A stretch of 64,000 nucleotides of DNA from Ptychodera flava (GCF_041260155.1 NC_091940.1:31160375-31224374), one strand, 5' to 3'. Shown: positions 44,102 through 55,599, counted from the stretch's first letter. A program made the numbers and translations. Notes: generated from the letters alone by a model not told the origin.

Positions 44102-44656
44102 AGTGAAGAGTCTATGGCATCTTCTATTAACCGAACATTTCATTCGTGTAAGTGTCTCTTTTGTATCCAATTTGGTCTGTGTTTGTGATGGTGGGTAGTA
44201 ACAAACACTTGAACTTGTAAAGTTCCATGATGCATTCTGTTAATTCCGAAAACGTCGCCAGGGGGAGGGGAAGGCAGCATGGCGGAATGTTTTCCTCGAA
44301 ATGTAATTTACACCTCAAAGTAGTGCGACGAAGTGTGTGACAGTTTGACATAATTGGCCATACAAAAATTTGCGTCGTCTAGTCCGCTCGCCTGGTTAGG
44401 TCGGCATTGTTCCTGGCGAGGGCGTGTGTGACCTTGAGGAAAGACCCTTGGCCAGTGAAGTTGATAAAGTCGACACACCATGCTTGTTCTGAAGATCCCA
44501 GATGATCAGTGTACGCGGTCTTTATACTGTTTGTCACCAACAAATTGTGATGCCGTTATTTGACTTTTTAGTGTGTCTAAAACATGTTTCCCTCTATAGC
44601 TAATTAACATAAGTAACAAACTGTGACATGTTCTGCGAAAGCAATGAAGGAAAGGG

Positions 44657-44658
<2 letters not shown>

Positions 44659-44736
<78 letters not shown>
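44659..44736. repeat. (AG)n microsatellite
   Basis: A pure GA tract followed by GGGAGGGAGGAGG-type purine sequence. Confidence 0.95.
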
Positions 44737-44739
<3 letters not shown>

Positions 44740-45046
44740 ACAGAGAGGGAGGGAGGAGGAGGGAGAGAGGGAGGGAGGGACTGAGAGGGACAAGGAGGCA
44801 GTTAAACATATACATGTGTACATCAAACCAGGGCAGGCGAAGCAAATGTGATAGTATGAAATAAACAAACGGGAGATTGACGTAAAAAGTGGAAAGACAA
44901 TGGCTTAATTACCCGATAATGCATCAGGCTGACACACATACAATTATGGATTGACTATGAAAGTGTAATTCGGGGAAAACATGTGATGTATTAGTGGATC
45001 AAATCATACACACGTCGTGCGACTTTTGTTTGCATTTGACGAACAG

Positions 45047-45052
45047 TTTATT
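45047..45052 (-). terminator. Candidate polyadenylation signal of gene B
   Basis: TTTATT on the plus strand gives AATAAA on the minus strand, about 250 bases after the gene B stop codon. Confidence 0.45.
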
Positions 45053-45300
45053 AACATGCATGAAGAAAGAAAGTTGCGAAGAGTTCAATTAAATAACTGA
45101 AGACGACTTAATTTCTGAATCTTGTTCTGTTTGCTCACATACACGTTTTGTTTTTCTAATTCGAAGATTTACCTACTTGCCAGGCTGAAGTCGATTTTTG
45201 TTCTTATCAAATGTAGAATAATCAACATGCATAAACGAATCGTTTGTTTTTAATCGGAATCGACGACATCAATTGGCGTCACCAATGGTCTTTGCCGCAT

Positions 45301-48300
45301 CTACTTCTTGCCGTTGTCGGCGCTCCTCTTCTTACGCTTCATCTCTCGCATCTTTTCAGATTGCTTTGGAGTCTTCATGTAGTGGCGCTCTTTCGGTAGA
45401 TTCTCCTTCATCTTGAACAAAATTCCAGTCAGATCCCTCTTATTGGCTCTCTTGGCCTGCTGATCAATTCTGGAGTGCACGTCATCGTAGGGGCGCAGCT
45501 TACCGTTCTCCTTCATCGACGACTTGCTCATCTCCTCCTCCTTCTTGTTGAGAGATCGGCTCATGTTGTACCCTAAAATGTGTGCAAATCAATGCATATA
45601 ACTTTATAAATGCACAGCACACACACCGGGTTTGGTTCTACGACTTTGAATTCACATAGCTTTGAAAAGTGTATTATTCTGCACAATTGTAAAACCGCAG
45701 AGTTTTATTAGATTTCGCCTGATCGCCAAAAAAGGGACCAAAGTAAGCAGTTGCTATGCTAGAAGTAAGGATTGCCTAAGCTATAGTACTTGACATTGCA
45801 AAGTTGTTAGACTCTGTAATAAGTAGAACTTGCTTCTGGTACAGATATTTTGACCTTGAAACTGTCATTTTCCCCATATAGATTTAACACAGGGAAGGGG
45901 ACCATTTTGAATGTCAAGTGTCGGTAAATACTACGTAATTTGTTCCTCTTGTATCAAATTTTGCACGTTTACCTCTGGTTTTTACTCTTGATTTGCTAAG
46001 AGGATGATTGCAACTTTCATCGAAGAAAATCTGCGCAAACGTTTAATTCTTTCACCTTCGAGGCGCATACTACCTGAACAAAACACCCTTTTTACTTTCT
46101 TGCAAAAGTCATCGGCTGCCATACATATTCTATCCTTTCGTAAGTAACCATGGCCACCAGAACAAGCCCAAACTGAAAGCATTCCTCTTCTTTCGTGTGA
46201 AATTTATCGAGAATTAAGGGTACGACAAAGTTGACAAAACTCTCGCACATTTTTCTATCTACCGAAGTGTTGTGTCAAAGGTAGCCGCATCGCAAAACAG
46301 AAACGATTATTCCCCTATTTCAGATGATGCTGAGACCAAATAAACAGAGGAAAAGATCCACAAACAAATTTTCGCACATTCTCCACACAACGTTTGAACA
46401 CATTTCCCCCATCAAAATAAACGTAGATCATAATCAAATATTTAGAGTAAATGATTGATTGCTACAATGCTGTACTTTGCCCGTGTTGTGTTTTGACTCG
46501 CGCGCACGGGCCAAACATGCCATCGCGAATGCCAGAGGCGATATCTGTGTGAATTTTGATGGTTGAATATTGTCAAAGGGTCATTGTTACCGATAGATTG
46601 ACAGAGTGACAATCTGCTTAAGTGAGTGGTACATTCCCCGATGATAACTTTCGTTCCTGATATCTGATTCCATATTTGCCTTTAATGATAAACACAAAGG
46701 GTGCAACATTTTTTTCAATCGTCCTTGAACCCCCTCTACTTTGTAGCGAGATCAGTGTAAACCGACTTTTACGTCAAAGGCCTGTTGCTGGTACGTACTT
46801 TGAGACAGAAAATAACGATATGTTACCGGTAGACATGGAGTTAGTAGCGAGTGCAGAGAAATGAAGGTGACTGGTTTAAAAAATTCACAGTGCTGGCCAA
46901 AATTCTCCAGTGTGTGCTCCTGCTGATGTGTCACCATTGTGCCTTGAATCACGACGCGGTTTGTAAATTATACTTGGTATATACACTCCCAGAAAACGAC
47001 GACGTGAAACATACACCTATATAATTTTGTTGAAAAACTCATGAAACGGCCACTCCGGCGATCTTTTTCTGCTTGGTCGGTTGATACTTTCTGGGTGGCA
47101 TTTGTTACATGGAGCAGGACCATGTCTGATTAGTTATGTTAGAATTTGGCGCTTGGCAACGAAAAGCATGCGCGTTTCCAGCGTTCCTTTCGATCTAACT
47201 TCCCGTTTATTTTTGAATAATGAGCAGTGTTTGTTTGCGCATATCATGAATATAAAAGCGTCCACTTGGTTTACGGACGTCCTCGGGACATTTTTCCCAA
47301 GATCTTCATACCTTCTCCTTTTTCATTAACATCACTATCTTTCCGATGTTGACCAACCTCTGATAAGTCCATGGATTAGCATAATTAGTTGTGTTGACTA
47401 ATTAATTACAGCATGTGTGTATGAGAGATATACGTCCTTGTAATGGAGTGTAAAATAAATAACTAGGTTAGGTTATATAAACCATTTATTTTATTTACTC
47501 CGATCATTCAGAGCATGAAGAAAGAAGAGAAAATGATAGAGAAAACAGTGTGAAAAACTCAGTAATACTTATTTGGTCGCCTGTGCTTATCCTCGGCACG
47601 ATGTTGAATGCTTTTGGGACCAAGAATAGGCATCCCTTCCTTCTTTCAAACTATAAGTCAGTGGAAATATGGAAAGAGCAGGGAAATTATCCTACTATTG
47701 GTATGGAGGGTAATCCTTACCATAGCAACAGGGTTCGCACAACCCTCATAAGTTCATTGTAAAGATATCAAGCCTATGGAAAACTCAAAAGCTGTATCGT
47801 CAGCGAAAACGTTTTCTACTCACCGTAACAGTCTTCGTTAATCGCCTCACAAACTAGAAAAAAAATGAGATTTTCGTGTTAGTGAAATTTACGTCTTATC
47901 CTCTTCACTTTCGAGTGGGATCAATTGGAAAGGTGGATTACGAAACACTTGTGCGGTTTCACTGTTTTAGTTGTTCCTGGGTGCCAGCATGGATTGCACG
48001 TCTACAGTGTAGTTTGATTTCCATAGTTTTCAAACGGGGACAAAAATGTGTGATCGAATTGCAAAGCAAATCCAAAATGCGCAGCGAAAGTGAAGTAAAC
48101 GGAATCAGTAATACCCACAAGAAAGTAAGAAACTGCATTCATTACAAATTGATTAGCGACGTCCCTGAATGAACTTGTAATAGTTTAGTGTAACACCAGT
48201 ACGCTGTTCATTATCTTATAACTGGTTTCTTGAGTGGCATGAAGTGACGAAAAATATATATTCAAAGAGAGAAAGTGAGTTGCTCATTCGCCCGTTGACC

Positions 48301-51300
48301 AATACAACCTCTAGAGTATGACAGAATAAGGAGCATCTAAATCGAGAATACTCACTTTCGAATATTGATTCGATATCCCGCCTGGCTTGACAGGCCGCCT
48401 CAGATTCATCGTTGAAATAGTATGAACAGTCATACACTGAATCGCAGATCCATTCGGCCGACATGCAGAAGTCTCCACACTGGTAACCCAACGGAAAATC
48501 AGACGTGAAGTTCATGCAAACTTGCGAAAAGACAAATGAGGTTATCGTTAGAGCAATGCAACATTCGATTGTCAGGTATATGCAACAGTGATTTCACCCT
48601 CGGAAAATATATCATACAGAGACAGCCAACAAGCCACGTTCGTGCAAAAAGTTGTAGCCGGGTGGGGATTTTTCCTATGTATTACTATAGGAGGAACTGC
48701 TGTAAGCATAATTCGGTTGTTTTCGAAGTTAGCCTATTGTGGAGGGAAAGGCGTGAGGCAAAGTGATAACAGTAAGCGGGCTTATTAGTCGAAAGAGGGC
48801 AAAGAGGGGGTTTTTGCTGGGAGGTGGGGACTTTTTTCCATCATGTTGCAGGAAAGCAGAGACTAACAGTCATTATTTACCTCTCAGATTTGTTATATTT
48901 TGAAATACATGCACTCAAGTACCATATTTAAACGTTAAAACAACCCTGGTTGCAATATCGAGCGTTCACTGCATATTCTCAAGGAAATACGCTGCATATC
49001 TGAGACGCGATACGATTGAGCATTTGATTGACAAATGTACGCTTATTAGATGCTGTTGGTATCCGAGGGACCACTACATGCAGTATTCTGATGCCATTTT
49101 GACCCGACGACATCAAAGTAACATCTCAGTTTACTTACGTTGAGTTCCAAGTTGAGCTTCAAGGTCAATAATTATTCTAGATATGATGTCATCCCCGAGG
49201 TAGTTGTGGGGATCGTCCGGGTTATAACCTTCAGTAGCCCACTGAGTGTACTGGTCATAATTTTCGGTCGTCCCCTGTTTGGGCTTGTCATAATTTCCGG
49301 TCGTCCGCTGATTGTACTGGTCATAATTTTCGGTCATCTGGTCATAATTTTCGGTCGTCCGCTGATTGCGCTTGTCATAATTTTCGGTCGTCCGCTGATT
49401 GGCCTTGTCATAATTTCCGGTCGTCTGCTCATAATTTTCGGTCGTCCGCTGATTGTACTGGTAATAATTTTCGAGCGTCTGGTCATAATTTTCGGTCGTG
49501 CGCTGATTGCGCTTGTCATAATTTTCGGTCGTCCGCTGATTGTACTGGTCATAATTTTCGGTCATCTGGTCATAATTTTCGGTCGTCCGCTGATTGCGCT
49601 TGTCATAATTTTCGGTCGTCCGCTGATTGGGCTTGTCATAATTTCCGGTCGTCTGGTCATAATTTTCGGTCGTCCGCTGATTGTACTGGTTATAATTTTC
49701 GGGCGTCTGGTCATAATTTTCGGTCGTCCGGCGCTGATTGCGCTTGTCATAATTTTCGGTCGTCCGCTGATTGGCCTTGTCATAATTTCCGGTCGTCTGC
49801 TCATAATTTTCGGTCGTCCGCTGATTGTACTGGTAATAATTTTCGAGCGTCTGGTCATAATTTTCGGTCGTGCGCTGATTGCGCTTGTCATAATTTTCGG
49901 TCGTCCGCTGATTGGGTTGTCATAATTTCCGGTCATCTGGTCATAATTTTCGGTCGTCCGCTGATTGTACTGGTCATAATTTTCTGGCGTCTGGTCATAA
50001 TTTTCGGTTGTCCGCTGATTGCGCTTGTCATAATTTTCGGTCGTCCGCTGATTGTACTGGTCATAATTTTCGGTCTTATGGTCATAATTTTCGGTCGTCC
50101 GCTGATTGTACTGGTCATAATTGTCGGTCTTCTGGTCATAATTTCGGTCGTGCGCTGATTGCGCTTGTCATAATTTTCGGTCGTCCGCTGATTGGCCTTG
50201 TCATAATTTCCGGTCGTGTGGTCATAATTTTCGGTCGTCCGCTGATAGTACTGGTTATAATTTTCGGGCGTCTGGTCATAATTTTCGGTCGTCCGCTGAT
50301 TGCGCTTGTCATAATTTTCGGTCGTCCGCTGATTGTACTGGTCATAATTTTCGGTCTTCTGGTCATAATTTTCGGTCGTCCGCTGATTGTACTGGTCATA
50401 ATTTTCGGTCTTCTGGTCATAATTTTCGGTCGTGCGCGGATTGCGCTTGTCATAATTTTCGGTCGTCCGCTGATTGGCCTTGTCATAATTTCCGGTCGTC
50501 TGGTCATAATTTTCGGTCGTCCGCTGATAGTACTGGTTATAATTTTCGGGCGTCTGGTCATAATTTTCGGTCGTGCGCTGATTGCGCTTGTCATAATTTT
50601 CGGTCGTCCGCTGATTGTACTGGTTATAATTTTCGGTCATCTGGTCATAATTTTCGGTCGTCCGCTGATTGCGCTTGTCATAATTTTCGGTCGTCCGCTG
50701 ATTGGCCTTGTCATAATTTCCGGTCGTCTGGTCATAATTTTCGGTCGTCCGCTGATTGTACTGGTTATAATTTTCGGTCTTCTGGTCATAATTTTCGGTC
50801 GTGCGCTGATTGCGCTTGTCATAATTTTCGGTCGTCCCCTGTTTGGGCTTGTCATAATTTCCGGTCGTCTGGTCATAGTTTCCGGTCGCCCCCTGAGAGT
50901 ACCCGTCATAACCTTCGGTCGTCCATTCGAATTGCTTCTTCTGCTCAGGCTTTGTGAGCTTGTAGGGAATTGCAAAACGCTTTCCCTACAGAGAAATATG
51001 TATAGGATAAAGCCCGAGTACGAGGGCTCTTCTGGTATATATCGTATTTTATCGTAGGGTTGGACTTTATATACCAAAAGAGCCCGAGTTACGAGGGTTT
51101 TATCCGACTTAAAAACTATCGCCCCAAACTGATATATTTTCGTTTTCAATGTGTTTACGTCAACCGTCCCCTTTGTCAATGTAACATGTTTAGGATATGA
51201 ACTAAAACTTTTATTTGTGAAATAGCCTTCCAATGTAATGGAACATCCTATAAATGCCCTAGGGCACATTATACACATATTGACTGGCCATGAGGGCAAC

Positions 51301-52931
51301 AGCATACGTCTGTACCCCGAGGGACTGTGAGTCACCCCCCAAAACAGATTGTTTCCCGAGGCCAAACAATCTGTTTTGGGGGGTGACTCACAGTCCCTCG
51401 GGGTACAGACGTATGCTGTTGCCCTCATGGCCAGTCAATATGTATTTTGTAACACACCTCATCCGTAGTCATACATAAGCACGTACCATACACAAAAGTT
51501 GTCGCATGATGTAATATGTTGGAGTGGTTCAGCAAGAAAAAGTTTTTGCCGACAGGGTCGCAATACTTCTGCAAAACGTTCAATGCACCTTTGATTATCG
51601 TCTTCGTTCGTTTCGAGTCCTTGTTTGAAACCAGAGCATTCAGTTCTTCTTCAGAAAGTAGGATAAACCGAGAAATTTCTCGACTATCGTTTCGCTTGTC
51701 CGCAGACGGCATCTTTGTTTACATTCCAGTTCGCGCATGCGCCAATGTTTTTTTGACGTCAGCGGGCATCATTTTTCGGAACTGATGCCTGGCAGGCAAC
51801 AGTTCCGACAAATGATGCCTGATGACGTCGTTTACGTGGATCAGCACAAAAATAACGCATCCCACGTGACTGTCAATTGGCGAATTAGAACACAGACTGC
51901 GGATGAGGTGTGTTACAATAGTTTATGTTTGTACCACAGCAGATTTTGTGTTGCAGCTGGTTTCAGCTGTGTTACCAAATTTCAACATTAAAACGTACCA
52001 GATGTCTACAGAATATGACATGTTCACTTTTGATTGGACAGTACTTTACTACGGCGCTGTCATTCGTTTCTGGAATTTGGTGACCAAAGCTTTACGAGTA
52101 GATAAAACACCCTGAATTGAGCACTCTGATTGGTCAATCAACAGTAGATAAAATCATTAATTGTTAGGTCCATAAGATGTTGTACATTATAGTTGGCTGT
52201 CAAACTCCCACCTGTTCTTTTCTCATGTTAGATTAACGAGTTTGAGCACAGATAGACGTCGATGCGTCCTGATTTGCATGTTCAGTCATTAAAGGAAAGC
52301 ATGTCTCGAAGTTCATAAAATTTGCCTACGGTAGAAGCAGTGTTTCACGCATTGAAATCAACCAATAAGTCATTAACTAAAATGCAACATGGTAAATTCC
52401 GGAAACATACAGGCTTGTTTCTCCCGAAGCTTTATTACGATCGCCGATTTATGAAAAAAAAATTGTGCTCTGCAGAGTCTGCGCACAGCGGAAAATTTTA
52501 ATTACATAATTTCGAATTAAGAGTGAAGTTATTTGCCGTGTGTCAGAACTGCGTGTAATAACGTTGTTGTTTTCGTGTCAGTAGGAGAGTCTTGTGGGCT
52601 CAAAGAATGAAATAAAAAGGCATCGCCACTTCATTTTTAACAGACCTAAGATTCTAAAAATATATCTTTTGATTTTGTCGTTTTGTGGATTAGGCTTGAT
52701 ACAGAAAGTCGTTACCAAACACTTTATATTTTCCTGATGTATTCCCTTTGTTCGTTATTTTAGCTGCAAAGTCTCGTGAGTGGAAATCAGCGTTCAATAA
52801 TCGCAGAGTTATGGTGATGCATATACGTGTATTACCTGTTTCTCGCCACTCTTCTCATCCTTTGCCGGCTTGGCCTCTACAGTGAGAGCAGCAAGACACG
52901 CCAACGCCACAAACACCGTGTAGAACCGCAT
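45301..52931 (-). CDS. Gene B: secreted Tyr/Asn/Gln-rich repeat protein with LDLRa domain and Lys-rich tail
   Basis: Five exons: 52931-52836, 50985-49139, 48520-48356, 47853-47824 and 45572-45301 (stop TAG). Borders are GT/AG; the phases are 0, then 1, 1, 1. Exon 1 gives the signal peptide MRFYTVFVALACLAALTVEA. Exon 2 starts GKRFAIPYKLTKPEQKKQFE, then consists of 7- and 11-residue modules (TTENYDQ, TTENYDKRNQR, TTGNYDKANQR, TTENYDQYNQR) and ends DDIISRIIIDLEAQLGTQ. Exon 3 is one LDLRa domain with six Cys (CMNFTSDFPLGYQC, WICDSVYDC, NDESEAAC). Exon 5 is 89 residues rich in Lys and Glu, ending KRKKRSADNGKK. Total is near 800 residues. Two single-base losses in exon 2 (near 50143 and 49917) break the frame; with them allowed for, the exon length fits its splice phases exactly. 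I know no homologue. The composition suggests an extracellular structural, mucus or adhesive protein; this is inference. Confidence 0.8.
49190..50930 (-). repeat. Coding tandem repeats of gene B exon 2
   Basis: Modules of 21 and 33 bases built on ACGACCGAAAATTATGAC (TTENYD) alternate in an irregular higher order pattern, with single-base variants that mostly keep the reading frame (for example Q/K, A/R, N/Y changes). A 3-base insertion near 49728 is in frame. Confidence 0.9.
51275..51443. repeat. Perfect palindrome, 80-bp arms and 9-bp loop
   Basis: The left arm 51275-51354 (ACATATTGACTGGCCATGAG onward, ending AAACAGATTGTTT) is the exact reverse complement of 51364-51443. The loop is CCCGAGGCC. 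No mismatch was found by eye. It lies in intron 1 of gene B. Each arm carries GAGGGACTGTG or its complement. The perfect match points to recent formation, or to gene conversion between the arms. Confidence 0.95.
51487..51712 (-). CDS. First exon of a KIAA1958/Crypton-recombinase-like gene or fragment
   Basis: The ATG at 51712 opens MPSADKRNDSREISRFILLS, then EEELNALVSNKDSKRTKTII and KGALNVLQKYCDPVGK. This resembles the N-terminal SEEE...KDS.NTKK.....L..Y segment common to Crypton-derived (DUF3504, KIAA1958-like) proteins. A GTACGT donor follows TATG at 51487, in phase 1; without it the frame runs on to 51425, into the palindrome. Upstream lie GCGCATGCGC (51733-51742) and a TGACGTCAGC element near 51755, both common in promoters without TATA. 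No recombinase domain exon was found downstream, and gene B exons follow on the same strand. It may be a fragment, a nested gene, or an alternative promoter. Confidence 0.4.
51733..51764. promoter_or_regulatory. NRF1-type and CRE-type sites
   Basis: GCGCATGCGC and TGACGTCAGC stand 20-50 bp upstream of the ATG at 51712 (minus strand). They suggest a TATA-less promoter inside intron 1 of gene B. Confidence 0.4.
51771..51826. repeat. Hairpin
   Basis: ATCATTTTTCGGAACTG faces CAGTTCCGACAAATGAT across a short TGCC-TGGCAGGCA centre. It pairs with one or two mismatches. Confidence 0.65.
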
Positions 52932-53000
52932 TGCTTCGAATGGGTATACTGGTATCAGAAATCTGTCACCAGAGATTGGTGCAAATCCAAAACTTTCGTC

Positions 53001-53010
53001 TACATTTATA
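53001..53010 (-). promoter_or_regulatory. TATA box of gene B promoter
   Basis: TATAAATGTA followed by GACGAAA, 79 bp before the gene B ATG and near-identical to the gene A promoter core. The bases before the ATG (CGAAGCA) are the same in both genes. Confidence 0.7.
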
Positions 53011-53182
53011 GAGGCGGCAGGATAATTTTCCGTAGCCCCACAAAGGTGGCAGTCATTATCCAAAATATTTACATCCAGAATTCAGTTTGAAAAAAATACC
53101 CAAACTAGATAATTATGGTGTAATTCCATCATCTACGAAATAAAAAATTGTCAAGACTTGTCGGAGCTTGACGTAAGCTGAC

Positions 53183-53390
53183 AAAGAACCGATGTGAAAT
53201 TTTCTAAATTTTATGGCACAAAAAACCCATAAACGGTTGATTTGTTTCTCTGACGTCGCAACAGACGGAGATGCTTGATTAATAATAGCTTTCAGGGCAC
53301 ATTATCACTCTTTTTTAAAGTTGGTCCTGTTTCATTTAGTCGAGATTACGGAGATATCTTTATTTGAGGGCGTTCAATTATCGTAGCCGA
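53183..53390 (+). repeat. Duplicated ~200-bp block, copy 1
   Basis: Shares long runs with 55111-55310, such as CCGATGTGAAATTTTCTAAA, GATTTGTTTCTCTGACGTCG and TTAGTCGAGATTACGGAGAT. It lies upstream of gene B. Confidence 0.8.
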
Positions 53391-53399
53391 TGATGGGAC

Positions 53400-55015
53400 G
53401 GCAAATTCTACGTGTTTCTCCGTCAAAAAACTGATCACCCCGAGCCATCGATAGAGGAATTTTTGATAATTCATTAGCTTTGTTCTGTGTGTAAAAGAAA
53501 TGTGCAACATTTGTCTACAAAAACCTAAGACAAATATTGTCAAAAGCCTGTAAGGACTTAGCGAGACAAGAAGTTAATAGGACAGAAAACACATGCAACT
53601 TGTGTTTCGTCCGTTGTGGACTGACATCAGAGCATGAACGACACACGGAGAACCGCCACCATTTTTCGGAATAGTTTGTGCACTGCAATCACATTTTTTA
53701 ACAGGATGGGCGCGCGTTTTTTGAATCAAGTGACCCCCCAACAGTGCTGTTTGAAAAACGCTTGACCCCAACCTCCTTGCAGTTTCCCAATTTCAGATGA
53801 CCACCCCCCCCCACCCCCCAGTATTTTGTATTTTGCAGGCTAACCCCCCGGCCAAAATAACCGAACGATCCCTTACACCCATTTTGGATAGCTGAAAGAT
53901 TTTTGTCCCTGCTCAGTGAAATGCAGGCTGTGTCGGACTGCACAAGTTATACCGTAAAAAAATACAGACTGCTAAAAGAAGGCTTGTCTTTGTATTAAGC
54001 ATTGAGATTATGTAAACTTGTCATCCTTTGCATGATAGTTATTCTTAAACCATCAATTATTCGATTTAATTTTTTTTTGGTCCAACCCTGTTTCATTACC
54101 TGTTTCATCACCCTTTAGCACAGAGACAAGGAGAATGCACATTTTAGCTCTTATTGTCGCCAAAACATGTTTCCTTGCCGTACACAACACAATAAAACAG
54201 ATGCCTCTTTTATATAAAATAGGAGAAACCTTGTTTCAATAAAATCGGCTTGGAAGGTAGCAGCCGATGTGCGTGGCGATATATAAAAATTACTTTTCCT
54301 TTAATCATCACAAAGCAGCGACGAAACTTACATGTGAGCGGCTCTACATTCTTCTGTATCCAAACAATTACTGAAATTAACCATTGATTATTTTTTCAGC
54401 TGAAGAATATTTGTATAAAGAGTGCAAAACTGGTCAAGTCAACAATACTTTCTCCTGAAATGAATGATGTCAATAAACGTTTTTATGGGATATTAATATA
54501 TCAATACTTGCATTCATAATTGTTAATCGTAAAAACCGCACCACCTCTTTTGTTAAATTTTCCATTTTAAATATGATTTGTTGATATGTTGGTGAATTAT
54601 CTCGTTGTGCAATTGTAAATTATAATGCCATTAAACACAATAAACTTTGCAAAAATGTATGAGTTTCTCTTGAAGCACTATAGATGAATTCTGAACACGA
54701 TTTAACTTGTCAGAAATTTCCCAACAAAAGTGGCTGGTTGGGACATAATCAAAAGAATGAAACAGTTTAAATTGCGAGGAATGATAAATCAAACACATGG
54801 TATCGAAATAACTATGAATAACGTAATAACAAGTATGACATTTAGAAATAGCAATTTCAGTCGAAATTTCTGTTAACTTCTGTAATTCATGTTATTTTCA
54901 AAGAGGTACCCCAGGAGAGGAAGTGATTATTGATTTCCGTGTTTGCGCCATTGGCGAATTCGGAAATCCTAAAGCTACGTATTCTAGAAAATTCTCGCTC
55001 GTTAAATCAAGATTA
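53400..55015. other. No gene recognised
   Basis: AT-rich sequence with C-rich runs near 53800-53850 that resemble the G/C-tract repeats at 26100 and 61640. No exon is supported. Confidence 0.4.
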
Positions 55016-55019
55016 AGCA

Positions 55020-55395
55020 TTACAGGTTACCTCAAACTTTCACTTCTGGTACCAATGTTGGATGTTTTGGCCATGTTATGGTGCATTGAAACACTTCATT
55101 TGAGCTAAGACAAACAACCGATGTGAAATTTTCTAAATTTTATGGCAAAAAACCCTTAAACGGTTGATTTGTTTCTCTGACGTCGCAACAGACGGAGAGG
55201 CTTGATTAATAATAGCTTTCGGGGCACATTATCACTCTTTTTAGAGTTGGTCCTGTTTCATTTAGTCGAGATTACGGAGATATCTTCACTTTGGGGCATT
55301 CAATTACAGGTAACCTCACACTTTCACTTCTGGTACCAATTTTGGACGTTTTGGCCATGTTATGGTGCATCGAAAGACTTAATTTGAGCAACGTG
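55020..55395 (+). repeat. Duplicated block copy 2, flanked by a ~90-bp direct repeat
   Basis: 55111-55310 matches 53183-53390 at roughly 90% by eye. It is bracketed by 55020-55110 and 55303-55395, which match each other (ATTACAGGT, CTTTCACTTCTGGTACCAA, TTTTGGCCATGTTATGGTGC). An inverted trace, TGAAGTGTTTCAATGCACCA, is present near 55852. Confidence 0.75.
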
Positions 55396-55543
55396 CATTA
55401 AGTCTGTGCTTGCATATCTTCAGTCATAGACTCAATAACTGGCTCCAATTAGTTTGAAAATGCGGTAGTTCCATAGGCTGGCTTATATGGTTATATGGTT
55501 AGTGATACACTGATCTCGAAGGATATATTTCTGTATTTCAAGG

Positions 55544-55544
55544 T

Positions 55545-55579
<35 letters not shown>

Positions 55580-55580
55580 T
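55544..55580. repeat. (TTTA)n microsatellite
   Basis: About nine tandem TTTA units. Confidence 0.9.
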
Positions 55581-55599
55581 GAACCAACAGGTTGCCCCA

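Larger units (their letters stand above)
38830..45040. other. Gene-free region between convergent genes A and B
   Basis: No protein of known type was found. It includes a CAGTT pentamer repeat (39036-39060), GAGTGGACGCGATGAGT-type minisatellite copies near 40375-40430, a R1 repeat copy (43430-43745), a (GTTT)n tract (44046-44101) and an (AG)n tract (44659-44736). Around 41990-42290 a TATAAAA box with downstream GC-rich sequence resembles a promoter or LTR, without enough support to call. Confidence 0.45.

Noticed and set aside
49912-51057. 381-codon hydrophobic open frame on the plus strand, suggestive of a membrane protein
   Set aside because: It is antisense to the gene B repeats and has no independent evidence such as a signal peptide, splice sites or a non-repeat domain.
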